The notes under the pieces were generated by a model that saw only the letters and a program-made list of their open reading frames with translations, made no database searches and was not told the origin of the DNA. This document shows, piece after piece, positions 50,533 through 59,779 of a stretch of 64,000 nucleotides of DNA. Within the stretch, counting starts at the first letter, position 1, and every line of letters starts with the position of its first letter. A program made the translations under genes and the position numbers. The stretch lies in assembly GCA_965224535.1 (NCBI GenBank), contig CBDCZR010000040.1, positions 51,280-115,279 on the forward strand. The letters run 5' to 3'. This DNA comes from JBCDHN01 sp965224535 (GTDB taxonomy: Bacteria > Verrucomicrobiota > Verrucomicrobiia > Verrucomicrobiales > DEV007).

Positions 50533-52455
50533 CTAGTTTTCGGCCTGCTCGCCGGCCTCACGGTAAAACAACACGCCCACGGCATACAACGCGAACGGCT
50601 CCGATTCTTCCGAGGTGTGCCGCGTGCTGTCTGCCGCGAGGGAAGCCGGGCGCCATCCTTCGCCGATGAGGCGCTCGCACTCGGCCCGCAGTTCGTCCAT
50701 GTCGAACTCCATCACCGCGCAGGTGTCGTAGGGAACCTCCCGGGAAAAGTTGGCGGCGACTACCTGGCAAGGAGGCGGGTTTTCGCTGGATTTGATGGGC
50801 TCGACCGATAGATCCAGCGCGATGGATTTTGGGCCCTTGTTGAGGTTTGCGACGACATCCGCCGTGGCGCCCCGATCGGCGAAAAACGTGTCTTCCCGCT
50901 CAAAATCGCGATCCCACACCGTTTGCGCCGCCAAGAGCGTGGAGCAAAGCGGCGCGCCGGCGCTGTGTTGACGCAAAAACGGAGAAAACCGGGGATCGAA
51001 ATTCCAGTCGAGCTTCTTGCCGCTGGCGTGAGATCTCCGTTGCCCGCTGCTTTGCAGCACGAAAGGATGATCGCGCGTCCAGATGGCGCAAAAAAGGTTG
51101 CTGATGGTGGGAGGCGAAAAATCGCTCAAAACCCAGCCCGGTTCGTCTTCGGGAATCGGCAACGCCTGGGGCGGTAATTCGAGGACGTCGCGCTCGCCGA
51201 GCACCTGCAACCGCCAGGAGCGCCCATCCGCGATCCACAGGCCGGCAACGCGAATTTCGCCAGGTTCGATTTCGTAAGCCCGGAGGCGTTCCGGCCGATA
51301 GCGCGATTTTGCCGGTGGCAGGTGGCGGAGGTAGGATTTAGGCTCGACGTTGAAGGCCAGCGCAAAATCCGAACCCAACATGCCGCCGTTTTCCCGAATA
51401 AACCGCTCAAAATGGCCGTCAGCGCGGTTTTCACTGACCAAAAAACCGCTTGGCGGCGCGGAAACCAAGCCAAATTGAGCCGGACCGTCGCCCGGCCTGG
51501 TTCCGAGCCAAAAAACGGCAATCGCGCCTAACAAACCAACAATCGCGGCCGCCATAGCCAGCCTCGACACGCGATCGACCTGCGCGAGTTTCTCCCAAAA
51601 ATCGTCTGCGGACTGAAAGCGCTCGTCCGGGTCGTGGCGCGTGGCTCGGGAAACAACGCGAGCCAGCCGGCGGGCGGTTCTGCGTCGTTTGGGAACACCC
51701 AACACCTCGCGGGCCAGAATTCCCAGCGTGTAGATGTCGCTGCGATGGTCCACGGTATCGGCGCGGCGCTGTTCGGGCGCCATGTAGGCCTCGGTGCCAA
51801 CCGTTGTTCCGGAATACGTGAGCTGGATCTTATCCGCGGGATCCGCCTGCTTCACCAGGCCAAAATCGGTAAGCTTCGCCATCCCTGTTTCACGCTCGAT
51901 CAGGATGTTGGAGGGCTTGATATCGCGGTGGACGAGACCGGCCTCGTGCAAATGTTGAACCGCCGTCGCCACCTGGCGCAACAACGGCAGCCCACGGTCC
52001 AACGGCAACGTCCGGCCGTCCAAAAGGACGCCCAAATCCGGCCCATCCACCATCTCCATGACGATGCAAGGCTCACCATCGTCCGTTTTCTCGGTTTGGA
52101 AGACGGTGACAATGTTAGGGTGCACCAGCGAGCCCATCGCCTCCGCCTCCTGGTCGAATCGCCTGGCCAGGGAATTGTCCGGATCCGCGCCCAGCGACAT
52201 AACCTTCAGCGCCACCTCGCGCTTCAGCGATTCCTGGTAGGCGCAATAAACCGCTCCCATCCCGCCCTCGCCGATTTTCTTGCGCACAGTGATACCCTCG
52301 ATCACCGGAAACGCCTTAAGCGAGGCTTCATCGTCCTCGCGAGGTTGGGTTGCGACAATCAGGAGCCCTGCCGGGTCCAGATCTTTCAGTTCGTTGGTCA
52401 CTATTCGGACAATGTGGGGAGAATTTGAGTGTGACAGGCTTTGCCGGAAACTCAA
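50533..52455 (-). CDS. Pkn-type transmembrane Ser/Thr protein kinase
   Basis: This 640-residue kinase phosphorylates Ser or Thr. Motifs are complete: glycine loop KKIGEGGMGAVYCAY (about 60-72), VALK (Lys84), HRDIKPSNIL (about 176), DFG (197-199) and GTEAYMAPEQ (220). The C-lobe after SDIYTLGILAREVLG is unusually short: the region between helices F and I is only about 25 residues. A membrane helix (RLAMAAAIVGLLGAIAVFWLG, about 298-318) leads to an extracellular domain of 320 residues with no recognisable fold, presumably a sensor. A GTG start near 52398 is also possible. Confidence 0.92.
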   Translation of the reverse strand: MSFRQSLSHSNSPHIVRIVTNELKDLDPAGLLIVATQPREDDEASLKAFPVIEGITVRKKIGEGGMGAVYCAYQESLKREVALKVMSLGADPDNSLARRFDQEAEAMGSLVHPNIVTVFQTEKTDDGEPCIVMEMVDGPDLGVLLDGRTLPLDRGLPLLRQVATAVQHLHEAGLVHRDIKPSNILIERETGMAKLTDFGLVKQADPADKIQLTYSGTTVGTEAYMAPEQRRADTVDHRSDIYTLGILAREVLGVPKRRRTARRLARVVSRATRHDPDERFQSADDFWEKLAQVDRVSRLAMAAAIVGLLGAIAVFWLGTRPGDGPAQFGLVSAPPSGFLVSENRADGHFERFIRENGGMLGSDFALAFNVEPKSYLRHLPPAKSRYRPERLRAYEIEPGEIRVAGLWIADGRSWRLQVLGERDVLELPPQALPIPEDEPGWVLSDFSPPTISNLFCAIWTRDHPFVLQSSGQRRSHASGKKLDWNFDPRFSPFLRQHSAGAPLCSTLLAAQTVWDRDFEREDTFFADRGATADVVANLNKGPKSIALDLSVEPIKSSENPPPCQVVAANFSREVPYDTCAVMEFDMDELRAECERLIGEGWRPASLAADSTRHTSEESEPFALYAVGVLFYREAGEQAEN

Positions 52456-52503
52456 GGTTTGGTTACTTTTTGGGTCTGTCAGGCATATATTTCACTTACG
52501 TTT

Positions 52504-52614
52504 TTAGGTCGAGTTGTAGTGCGGTATGCCGACGATGAAAACGGCGTGCGGCTTATCTTGCGCGACAGCCAAACCGGCGCAGACAACGCCGAATGCGAGA
52601 AACAGAGGCTTCAT
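52504..52614 (-). pseudogene. N-terminal stub of an exported ThuA-like protein
   Basis: From the ATG at 52614 the frame encodes MKPLFLAFGVVCAGLAVAQD (a signal peptide) and KPHAVFIVGIPHYNST, then stops. Signal peptide plus KPHAVFIVGxPHYN is the start of PVC ThuA/trehalose-utilisation-type proteins, whose bodies are about 250 residues. Everything after residue 36 is gone. A short inverted repeat (CACAAACG...CGTTTGTG, 52617-52657) lies upstream. The rest of the gap 52615-53031 shows no gene. Confidence 0.6.
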
Positions 52615-53031
52615 GGCACAAACGGAGCGCGGCAGGCAAAAAGCGCGAGCGTTTGTGTAAGGCGGGGGCGCCGGTTTGCCGTCAAAAACCGATGTTTCCA
52701 GGATCCGACATCGTGGCGGACGCCAGGGCAAGAACGAATGATTCGCGAAAAAAATCAGTCGAAAAAAATGAGCGATCTCGGTGTGCGCGCGGCGGCTTCG
52801 CAAGCGGATAATTTTATGAAAAAACGAAAAATAGCTCCCAAGCCCCCAGTTTTGGGAGAAATTTTGCCAAATTGCCAAAAAAATCGGTTGAACCAGCAAT
52901 GTTCCTTTTGAAGTATAAACAGAATCGGATTTCGTTTTGGATGTGGCTGATAAACGATTTTTTTTGGTTGCGTTAGTTAATTTTCTAAGAATGTTAGGTA
53001 AACCGCGAGGCGGGGCCCAACTCTCAAAATC

Positions 53032-54357
53032 ATGGACCTCTACCCCAAGCCGATTCCAGAGCGCATCGACCGGCGAACACGCATCGACATGGTGTGTTTC
53101 TACTTCTCCCAGGGACGCCCGATCTCATCTGTCGTCGATATTTTAAGACGTGAGCACGGAATTACCGGCCTAAGCCGCGATACGCCCTATCACGACCTAG
53201 CCATGGCTACCAGCTGGGGGTGGCTAAGCTACAACCCGTCCACCGAACTTCGCCTAGCCAGCAAACTGCGCGAAAATTTCCCCCTTTCGGAGGTCATCGT
53301 CCCCAGCGCCGGCGAACGGATGACCACGGTCACCGAAGCCGCGGAATTGGTGGTGAGACTCACCGAGAGCGTCGCCCGAAGGCGGGTGCGCGAAATGGCG
53401 GAGAAGTTTAAATTTATCGATGACAACCTGGACGAAGCGGCATCCCAAAAAAGCAAAAGTAAGCGCAAATCCGCTCAAAAGTGGAACCCGGACGATCCCG
53501 AGCCACGCCCCATGGAAGTGAACGTCACCATCGGATTTAGCGGCGGCCGCACCATGGAAAATCTCTCAACCGAGCTTGGGATCCGCCTCTCGCGCGAAAT
53601 CGAAGACCTGGAGCGATTACTCAAAGAGGACGCCTGGATCGCCCTGAACGAAGCCGGCCGTGACGAAGAACTCAAGGGTGTGCCCAAACTGGCTAAGCGA
53701 AGATTTCGCGTTCGTTTCAAGCTCACCCTCATCAACCTGGTGGCGGGTTTCGACACCAAACCGGAGACCAACCCCATCTCCTTCCTCACATTGATGCGGC
53801 GCGAGGAACCCCTGGCTTCCTGCACCCAATTCAAGTGCTTCAACTCGGCTCCCTGGGTCGAAATCGATCACCGCAAGCAAGCCTTGGAACCGGTGGCCGA
53901 ATTGAGAGATTTCTGCAAAGACGTGGGCTTCGACATCATCCTGACCGGAGCAGGCAGCATCGACGATCCTCACTCCACTTTTAGCCGCTACTATACCGAC
54001 AAAAACAGACGAAAAATCCTGCAAGCCAAAGGCGTCAAAGGCGATTTTTTATGGCTACCGGTCACCAGCAACGAGCCGTTTGAATTTGAAAAGGATCTCA
54101 CCAAAGCAGACAAAGCGAATTTGAGATATCGGCCCATCACGTTGATCGATTTGCGCGAATTGGCCGAGCAAATCGAGAGAAACTGCAAGGTGGTGCTCGT
54201 GTTAGGGCCATGCGGCAGATGTCACACCGAAAAGTCGCAAGTTTTGCGCGCGGTTTTAGGGCAGGAGAAACCGATTTTGACCCACCTGGTCGCCGACCGT
54301 CACACGGCAAGAGCCACGCTGGAAGAAGAGGGCCTCCTTGAAGGCGACGCGGATTAA
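53032..54357 (+). CDS. SorC-like transcription regulator with sugar-binding domain
   Basis: This 441-residue protein resembles the SorC/DeoR group: an N-terminal helix-turn-helix-like segment (RIDMVCFYFSQGRPISSVVD, then ILRREHGITGLSRDTPYHDL) and a large C-terminal sugar-binding domain with VTIGFSGGRTMENLSTELGI, LTLINLVAGFDTKPETNPIS and VGFDIILTGAGSIDDPHSTF. SorC regulators bind a phosphosugar and control sugar-use operons. The HTH is atypical. It starts at the ATG at 53032 and is transcribed alone; the target operon is not visible nearby. Confidence 0.72.
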   Translation: MDLYPKPIPERIDRRTRIDMVCFYFSQGRPISSVVDILRREHGITGLSRDTPYHDLAMATSWGWLSYNPSTELRLASKLRENFPLSEVIVPSAGERMTTVTEAAELVVRLTESVARRRVREMAEKFKFIDDNLDEAASQKSKSKRKSAQKWNPDDPEPRPMEVNVTIGFSGGRTMENLSTELGIRLSREIEDLERLLKEDAWIALNEAGRDEELKGVPKLAKRRFRVRFKLTLINLVAGFDTKPETNPISFLTLMRREEPLASCTQFKCFNSAPWVEIDHRKQALEPVAELRDFCKDVGFDIILTGAGSIDDPHSTFSRYYTDKNRRKILQAKGVKGDFLWLPVTSNEPFEFEKDLTKADKANLRYRPITLIDLRELAEQIERNCKVVLVLGPCGRCHTEKSQVLRAVLGQEKPILTHLVADRHTARATLEEEGLLEGDAD

Positions 54358-54452
54358 GGTGCGTCTTGAATAACACCGCGGGAGGGAAATCGTGGCCATC
54401 TCCCCCCAAAATCCGAGGGCCTTGGGGGCGTTTTGAGCGAGGAAGTGAGAAA

Positions 54453-54528
54453 TGGTGGACGGACTGGGGCTCGAACCCAGGACCAACCGGTTAAAAGCCG
54501 GTTGCTCTACCAACTGAGCTATCCGTCC
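54453..54528 (-). tRNA. tRNA-Lys (TTT)
   Basis: A complete cloverleaf on the minus strand: acceptor GGACGGA/TCCGTCC, D-arm AGCTC around AGTTGGTAG, anticodon loop CTTTTAA with anticodon TTT, and T-arm CTGGG/CCCAG around TTCGAGC. The discriminator is A and CCA is encoded. Confidence 0.97.
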
Positions 54529-54739
54529 GGAAAAACGGGTGAGGCGAGAAGGTCCCGCCGAGCGGAGGCGTATTTACGGCGAATTTTTGCACAATGCAAG
54601 CAGGAAAACACCGTTCGGTCCCGGTCAGCCTCCGATCGGCGAATCAGCGATTTTTTCGCGCGTTGCTGGCCGACTGTGGTGCTGATGGCGCGTTCGCGGA
54701 CACCAGGCTTTTGTCTGGTGGGGCGTGGCTTTTTCGACT

Positions 54740-56323
54740 TCACCCAAAATCCAACCAATCCGGCGCCCGGCCGTTCCACCACTTGCGCACTCTGGTGAGC
54801 CAGGGCTCGCGTCTCTCGACGTGCAAGATGTGGGTATCGGGGTCGAGGGTCAGGTGCATTCCCGCGTCTGCCCGTGTGACAGATTCGAGGAGTCCTCGGG
54901 GAGTGATCCACTGGTTGTTCCCAGGTGGCAATACGATCCACAGCTCATTTATCCCGGAATTAAAGATCGAGGAGAATTGGGGAACCGTTTCCGTGGCCTC
55001 GCAAACAACCTCTAGAAGACTGGAAAGATGGACCGCCAATACAAAGCGCGAACCACCCTTCATCGACGGATTCCAACCATTTCCAAATTCGGACGGCTCC
55101 TGGGCCGACACCGGGATTTCCACGTCAAATAGGTTGGTTAGGCTTTCGCGGGGATTCGGCATGCCGGGGATGCGGTCGAGCCTAAACCATGCCCTCGCGT
55201 GAATTGGGTGGGTTTCCAGTGCAAACTCGGTTGGCGCGGACGTAGAGGTGGTTGGGCATCGCAACAAGTTTAGCCTCTTCGACACATCCAGGCGAAACCG
55301 ATAGGAATCGCCGTTGTCAAATCTAACCGAAGCCAGGGTTTGGCCGGCCAATGCCTTTGGTTCAAATTGCAGGGCGAACCAATGCGGGGAACGGTTTTCC
55401 GCGGGGTAGAATCGGTAGGTCTCGCTGCCCTTAACGAGGACTGGGAATTCATCCAAGGTCCCGTGCCCCATGGCATGCAACATGGCGAATTGGCCGTGTG
55501 CGGTTGATTTTGCGCCGTTTCGAAGATCCAGTGGAGTTTTCCGTGGACTACCGGCGGGGAGTTGCACGGCGATTTCCAGCGGAGCATCGTGCCAGATGCC
55601 TAACATAGCATCAATTAACGCCCATTCTCCTTGATTCGAGATGCTCGTGGTTTGCGAAACGGATGCGCCGGTCTTTGCATCGTAAACAAGCGCCCCTGGC
55701 CGTGAAAAAGGTGCGGTCGATCCTTTTCGGCGCAGCAACATTCGCAAAACAGGCCGACGCTTCCAATTTTCATTCTTCTGGAGGAGCCATTCTGAATCCA
55801 GGCCCAGATCCAACAACGCGTCCATTGTCAGCCTTTGGTGGTCACTGGGTTGGTAGTAGGTCATCTTGCCTTGAGACGATTCGTCTGGAATCGACAATCC
55901 GTAGGCGACCCATTCCAGCCTACCTCCCGGGAGATTGACTTGCCCGCCCTCACCTGCTTGGTAATTTTCCCCACGCAGCGTCCACGGCATCGCACTTCCG
56001 GTGAGCCGGAGTCGTTTGCTTTCTTCCGGCCAGACTTTCAACCACTTCTCTTCAACCGTGGCTTTGCGATAGGGGACGCGAATCAGTTTTTCCTTCCGCT
56101 CCCAGGAGGAAAGGACGTCCGTGAGCGTGCGGTAGCGTCCAGACGGATACAAAGCATGTGAAAAGTATTCATATCTGGTCCCTTTCCACTTGGCCATGTC
56201 GCGTGGCGCTGAAGGCGAGCTGAAATATTCTGGATAAGGGCGAAGGAAAAATGCAGCGGCGGCGACGGCCAGCATCCCCACGAGCGCGCCAACACGCCGA
56301 AAACTGAGAATCCTCAGCCGCAT
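54740..56323 (-). CDS. Membrane-anchored protein of unknown function
   Basis: This protein of about 527 residues has an N-terminal membrane anchor (RRVGALVGMLAVAAAAFFL) and a long extracytoplasmic part rich in beta strands and aromatic residues, for example VNLPGGRLEWVAYGLSIPDE, ALIDAMLGIWHDAPLEIAVQ and FVLAVHLSSLLEVVCEATET. No domain is recognised. Its ATG overlaps the SMP-30 stop (TGATG), so the two are co-transcribed. The chosen start at 56323 places the hydrophobic anchor near the N-terminus; the frame extends upstream without need. Confidence 0.6.
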   Translation of the reverse strand: MRLRILSFRRVGALVGMLAVAAAAFFLRPYPEYFSSPSAPRDMAKWKGTRYEYFSHALYPSGRYRTLTDVLSSWERKEKLIRVPYRKATVEEKWLKVWPEESKRLRLTGSAMPWTLRGENYQAGEGGQVNLPGGRLEWVAYGLSIPDESSQGKMTYYQPSDHQRLTMDALLDLGLDSEWLLQKNENWKRRPVLRMLLRRKGSTAPFSRPGALVYDAKTGASVSQTTSISNQGEWALIDAMLGIWHDAPLEIAVQLPAGSPRKTPLDLRNGAKSTAHGQFAMLHAMGHGTLDEFPVLVKGSETYRFYPAENRSPHWFALQFEPKALAGQTLASVRFDNGDSYRFRLDVSKRLNLLRCPTTSTSAPTEFALETHPIHARAWFRLDRIPGMPNPRESLTNLFDVEIPVSAQEPSEFGNGWNPSMKGGSRFVLAVHLSSLLEVVCEATETVPQFSSIFNSGINELWIVLPPGNNQWITPRGLLESVTRADAGMHLTLDPDTHILHVERREPWLTRVRKWWNGRAPDWLDFG

Positions 56324-57027
56324 CACCGCGCCCCGCTGACTCCCAGTTCCATCCCGTAAAATCCCGTCCGCGCGGTAACGAACAACGTCCGGTTGCCCAC
56401 GCCGCCAAAGGTGACATTGGCTAGTTTTTCGGGACACTCGATTTCCGCGATCAACTCTCCGCCGGGCGAAATGACCTTCACCGTGCCGGAGGTGAGGTAG
56501 ACGTTGCCGCGCTCGTCCACGGTCATCCCGTCACTGCCGCTGGCGAAAAATTCGCGCTTGTTGGCCAGCTTTCCTTCGCCTGCGACTTCGAAGGCGAAAA
56601 TCTTCTGCCCCTCGGTGTCGGCGACGTAAAGCGTGGCGTAGTCCGGGCTGAAGATGATGCCGTTTGGCTTGGTCACGTCATCGGTCGCCAGGCTGATTTC
56701 ATCGCGCCGATTTACGTAGTAGACGCTCATTTTTTCCAACTCGCGGCCGTCGTTGGGGCCGTAGCGCGGGTCGGTGAAAAAGAAGCCGCCGATCCAGTCC
56801 AGGGCCAGGTCATTGGGGCTGTTGAGCTTCTTTCCACCGACGGAATCGACGATGGTGGTGACTTCATGCCGAAATTCGCGCGTGCCCCGCCGGGAGCCGC
56901 CTTCGCAGGCCAAAAGCCGGCCGCCCGGGGTCCACCAAAGCCCGTTGTCATCAACGATAAACGCCATTTTTCGAACCCCTTGCTTTGCGTCGCTCGCGCT
57001 TTGTGCAGTTGCGCAAAGCGCCAACAA
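56323..57027 (-). CDS. SMP-30/gluconolactonase-type protein lacking its N-terminus
   Basis: This frame encodes most of a six-bladed SMP-30/gluconolactonase propeller: RLLACEGGSRRGTREFRHEV, KKLNSPNDLALDWIGGFFFT (metal-binding Asn and Asp), TKPNGIIFSPDYATLYVADT and ASGSDGMTVDERGNVYLTSG. Such enzymes hydrolyse sugar lactones. The first blade with its metal-binding Glu and any signal peptide are missing: sequence before MAFIVDDNGLWWTPGG (56967) is unlike the family. It is probably a 5'-truncated gene, though it may still be expressed since the downstream gene overlaps it. Confidence 0.75.
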   Translation of the reverse strand: MLALCATAQSASDAKQGVRKMAFIVDDNGLWWTPGGRLLACEGGSRRGTREFRHEVTTIVDSVGGKKLNSPNDLALDWIGGFFFTDPRYGPNDGRELEKMSVYYVNRRDEISLATDDVTKPNGIIFSPDYATLYVADTEGQKIFAFEVAGEGKLANKREFFASGSDGMTVDERGNVYLTSGTVKVISPGGELIAEIECPEKLANVTFGGVGNRTLFVTARTGFYGMELGVSGAR

Positions 57028-57393
57028 GATTGAACCGCCTTATTCCGTCAGCAAATTCGTTATCTGCCAGGGTACTTGCTTGAGAAAGCGCGTCGGATAT
57101 TGGAGAGTAATTTGAGCGCACGACTTTTGGGTCCTTTTGGCCGCTTGGTGGACTGTCTGTTTTCTTTCGTTTTTTCACACTAACAGCATAAACCAAGCGG
57201 TCATATGTGCATCCGTTTTAACGTAAAATACAAAGCTCGATCCCGTGATTTGGTGGCTGACCAAGCGCCCGATCGAGATCGCAACGGCCGCGGTTATCGC
57301 CGGAATGTGAGTAATTAAATTCGGTTTCCGTATCAAAAAATTTGGTGCTAAATCGAAATGGGATTTGCGCTACTAAATCGCCCTCATTGCTGA
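57028..57393. other. Gap without a recognisable gene
   Basis: No frame in this 366-bp stretch resembles a protein family. It is AT-richer than its surroundings and separates the truncated SMP-30 gene from the RHS fragment, so it is probably junction sequence from rearrangement. Confidence 0.4.
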
Positions 57394-58047
57394 TCAACTG
57401 TAATTCGTGGTTTGCGGCGGATTGGGGTTGGATTCATAGGTGTAGGAATAGGTTTCGCGGCCGCCGCGGATCGTTTCCTCAGCCACGCGCTGGTTGGCGT
57501 CGTATTTGAAGGCCAGCATGCTGGAAGCGGCGATTTCCGCGTTGCTGGCCGTGAGCGGATCGATACCGCGCTTTAGCAATTGCGCGTAGCCCTCAGAGCC
57601 GACGACATAGCGTAGCGCGTGAGCGAAGCCATTCGCCTGGCCCTCCCGGTAATAGCGGTAGTAGTTTTGGCGCAGCAACCGCCAGCTAGCGGCCTCGGCA
57701 TCATAAGCGCCGATGGATACGCGTTTCAGGTCGCCCAAACTGCCAAACGGCAACCCGTTGCCGTAATACTCGTAGTCCGCGCGGCGCACATCGACGCCAT
57801 GGACGCGCAAGGTGACTGATTTGAGCCGTCCGGCCAAATTGCCGCCGAAATAGGTGTAGTGATAGCCGCTGGTCAGTTCGCCGTCTTCACTGACGAATTC
57901 CATCCGTTCCAGCTCAAAGTTTCCGTTGTAGACGGCCGAGGTAATATGCCCGAAGCGGTCGATCATTTGTTTGAGCCGGCCCCGCAATTCTTCGGGCAAG
58001 GAATCATCGTTATCAGAAAACACCCAGCGCGTCCCGTCTTTGCGCAA
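57394..58047 (-). pseudogene. Orphan RHS/YD-repeat segment
   Basis: This frame of 217 residues is RHS-repeat-like, with FGHITSAVYNGNFELERMEF, YHYTYFGGNLAGRLKSVTLR, RRADYEYYGNGLPFGSLGDL and SSMLAFKYDANQRVAEETIR. There is no RHS core motif and no toxin domain; a stop follows shortly after YTYESNPNPPQTTNYS. Its start is 28 bp downstream of the RAYT gene on the same strand. It is most likely a fragment separated from a larger RHS gene by transposon activity. Confidence 0.6.
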
Positions 58048-58074
58048 TAGCTCGAATTCTATGGGTTGCTGGTT

Positions 58075-59121
58075 TTACCCCGGCGCTCGAATCACATCGT
58101 TGCGCAGATCGCGCATCGAGCACAGCTCGCCCCAATCGCCAAAACGCATGGTTCGCGCTCCGCTTTTGCGATTGGAACTGAAAAAATCGCGCCGCGCCTC
58201 GAACACGCCGTTCACAAAACCTCGCGATCCGATGGCGACGCCCTTGGTGAGATAACGCACCCGGCAATGAAGCAACTCGCGCCGGCTCAATTTGCCGCCC
58301 TGGCTCCAAACGGCTTCCACCTGCTCGCGGCTTACCCCACGCCGGGTAGTTTTACCGGATTCATCGAATTGCTCTTCTCCACGTCCAAACAACCACGTGC
58401 GATAAAGCGCAATCGCCTCCTTCCATTGGACGATGCCGCCATCTAGACCCAACTCATCACCCACCGCTGTCCGGATCGCGCTTTTCGCCCGCTTTTTCCC
58501 AGCTAACGCCTCAGCATATCCGCACCAGCGATAATCCTTGGGATCATCCACCAATCCGGCACGCACCGGGTTAAGATCAATATAAGTCGCCATGGTCATC
58601 AACGCGTCGCGCTGGCCCTCCACCAAGACGCTTCCGTAACGCGATTCCCAAAGCGTGCCGCGCCTATTATGCTTCTTATTGTACCAGGCCGAGAACCGGC
58701 GCTTGAGCATGTGCATGAACTTGGAGATGTCGAACATCTGTCCCTTGATGCGCTCGATAATGTCGGTAGCTCCGGCTTCATTGCTTTGGGAACGAAAGTG
58801 ATTCACCCGCCAGCGGACTTCCTGGATATATTGCTCGCTAAAGGCGATTTTCATCCGCGAGAAAAGCGCTTCCTCGCTAATTTCATCGCGCATTTGCTGG
58901 GCATAATCGCCGTTTGGCGTGGTAAGGAGAATGTGGAAGTGATTCGACAAGCAACACCAAGCCAACGCCTCCAACCCGCAAAAGCTGAGCAACTGCTCCA
59001 TGATTCGGCGAAAATGCTCCTTCTCCTCATTATGTAGGAGAAACTCGCCACCTACTATTCTGGAGTAAACGTGATAGCAGGCCAAATCCTGCTGCTCGGC
59101 AGCCAAGATGCGTGTGTTCAT
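58075..59121 (-). CDS. RAYT-type Y1 (HUH) transposase
   Basis: This 348-residue protein is a REP-associated tyrosine transposase of the IS200/IS605 superfamily. Its HUH metal site is SNHFHILLTTPNGDYAQQM (about residue 60). Family-typical segments are ACYHVYSRIVGGEFLLHNEE at the N-terminus, and FMHMLKRRFSAWYNKKHNRR and RYGSVLVEGQRDALMTMATY around the catalytic Tyr region. The C-terminal 130 residues (AVWSQGGKLSRRELLHCRVR) are typical of the long PVC-type version. RAYTs mobilise short palindromic repeats (REPs). A palindrome lies 185 bp upstream. Confidence 0.9.
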   Translation of the reverse strand: MNTRILAAEQQDLACYHVYSRIVGGEFLLHNEEKEHFRRIMEQLLSFCGLEALAWCCLSNHFHILLTTPNGDYAQQMRDEISEEALFSRMKIAFSEQYIQEVRWRVNHFRSQSNEAGATDIIERIKGQMFDISKFMHMLKRRFSAWYNKKHNRRGTLWESRYGSVLVEGQRDALMTMATYIDLNPVRAGLVDDPKDYRWCGYAEALAGKKRAKSAIRTAVGDELGLDGGIVQWKEAIALYRTWLFGRGEEQFDESGKTTRRGVSREQVEAVWSQGGKLSRRELLHCRVRYLTKGVAIGSRGFVNGVFEARRDFFSSNRKSGARTMRFGDWGELCSMRDLRNDVIRAPG

Positions 59122-59159
59122 GGGAGATTTCTGGTTCGCCGATCATCTAGAGCAGTGCT

Positions 59160-59203
59160 TTTTAATGTAAATTTTTAATGTAAATTTTTTAATGTAAATT
59201 TTG
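59160..59203. repeat. AT-rich tandem repeat upstream of the RAYT gene
   Basis: TTTTTAATGTAAATT recurs three times in 44 bp (TTTTAATGTAAATTTTTAAT, then TGTAAATTTTTTAATG), about 40-80 bp upstream of the transposase start. It may be promoter or regulatory DNA. Confidence 0.6.
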
Positions 59204-59215
59204 CAGTGGCTTTTT

Positions 59216-59311
59216 ACGGAGTTGCCCGGCGCGACGAATCAGCAAATCGCGCAAATGACGCCCCGCGCTTATGCCGAGGCGACGGCCGCTCAACAGCGGC
59301 TCGTGTCATAA
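59216..59311 (+). pseudogene. Short C-terminal fragment of an unidentified protein
   Basis: A plus-strand frame ends ELPGATNQQIAQMTPRAY, then AEATAAQQRLVS and a stop. It reads like an authentic protein end with no upstream part. A palindrome begins at the stop codon, so it may mark the end of a former transcription unit. Confidence 0.35.
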
Positions 59312-59342
59312 ACGTCGTAGCTTCTGACTACGACGTTTATGA
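59306..59342. terminator. Perfect 15-bp palindrome, possible terminator or REP
   Basis: TCATAAACGTCGTAG and CTACGACGTTTATGA form a perfect 15-bp stem around CTTCTGA. The A/T flanks could make it a bidirectional terminator. It also fits a REP-like target of the RAYT 185 bp away; the two readings cannot be separated here. Confidence 0.6.
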
Positions 59343-59474
59343 TTCGGCGGCATCGAAACTGGCAAATCGCAAGGGGTGCGTTGCGTGACGCTTACGAACA
59401 ACCGCTCCCGCGCAACAATGTTTTTCGCATATGGACCCCCGTGCTCAATAAAACCGCCTGTCTGAGAATTTCGG

Positions 59475-59777
59475 CTAAAACAAAAGGAAAGTGATGATTA
59501 AAGCGAAAGAACCAGCGATTAGGAGAATTTCGGGGTCCCCGGCGGTAGTTAACCTTACCAATGATACTATACATCTAAAAAAGGAATGGTCCTCACGGAA
59601 AAAATAGGTAATAAAACATAATAGTGACAGGTAAAGGGGGGTTGCTAACATAATAAATCTCTGCAAAACAGAGGCGATTCCTGATACAGTGCATAGCAAA
59701 GAGATTCCAACGAGAGCGGCTCCAACTAACAATGCAAGCCATGCCAAAATTCGAGCAATAACAACTTTACGAATCAT
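59475..59777 (-). CDS. Small three-helix membrane protein, candidate RHS immunity protein
   Basis: This 100-residue protein has three membrane helices (VIARILAWLALLVGAALVG, FIMLATPLYLSLLCFITYFF and DPEILLIAGSFALIITFLLF). Its ATG lies 2 bp after the stop codon of the separated RHS tip, the position of immunity genes in contact-dependent toxin loci. A membrane immunity protein would suit a membrane-targeting toxin. The start at 59777 is chosen by this coupling; an earlier in-frame start exists inside the RHS tip. The role is inference. Confidence 0.55.
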   Translation of the reverse strand: MIRKVVIARILAWLALLVGAALVGISLLCTVSGIASVLQRFIMLATPLYLSLLCFITYFFREDHSFFRCIVSLVRLTTAGDPEILLIAGSFALIITFLLF

Positions 59778-59779
59778 GT

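Noticed and set aside
52835..52870. Hairpin CTCCCAA...TTGGGAG as a terminator
   Set aside because: The T-run is on the minus strand, where no transcription unit ends here. Support is too weak to annotate.
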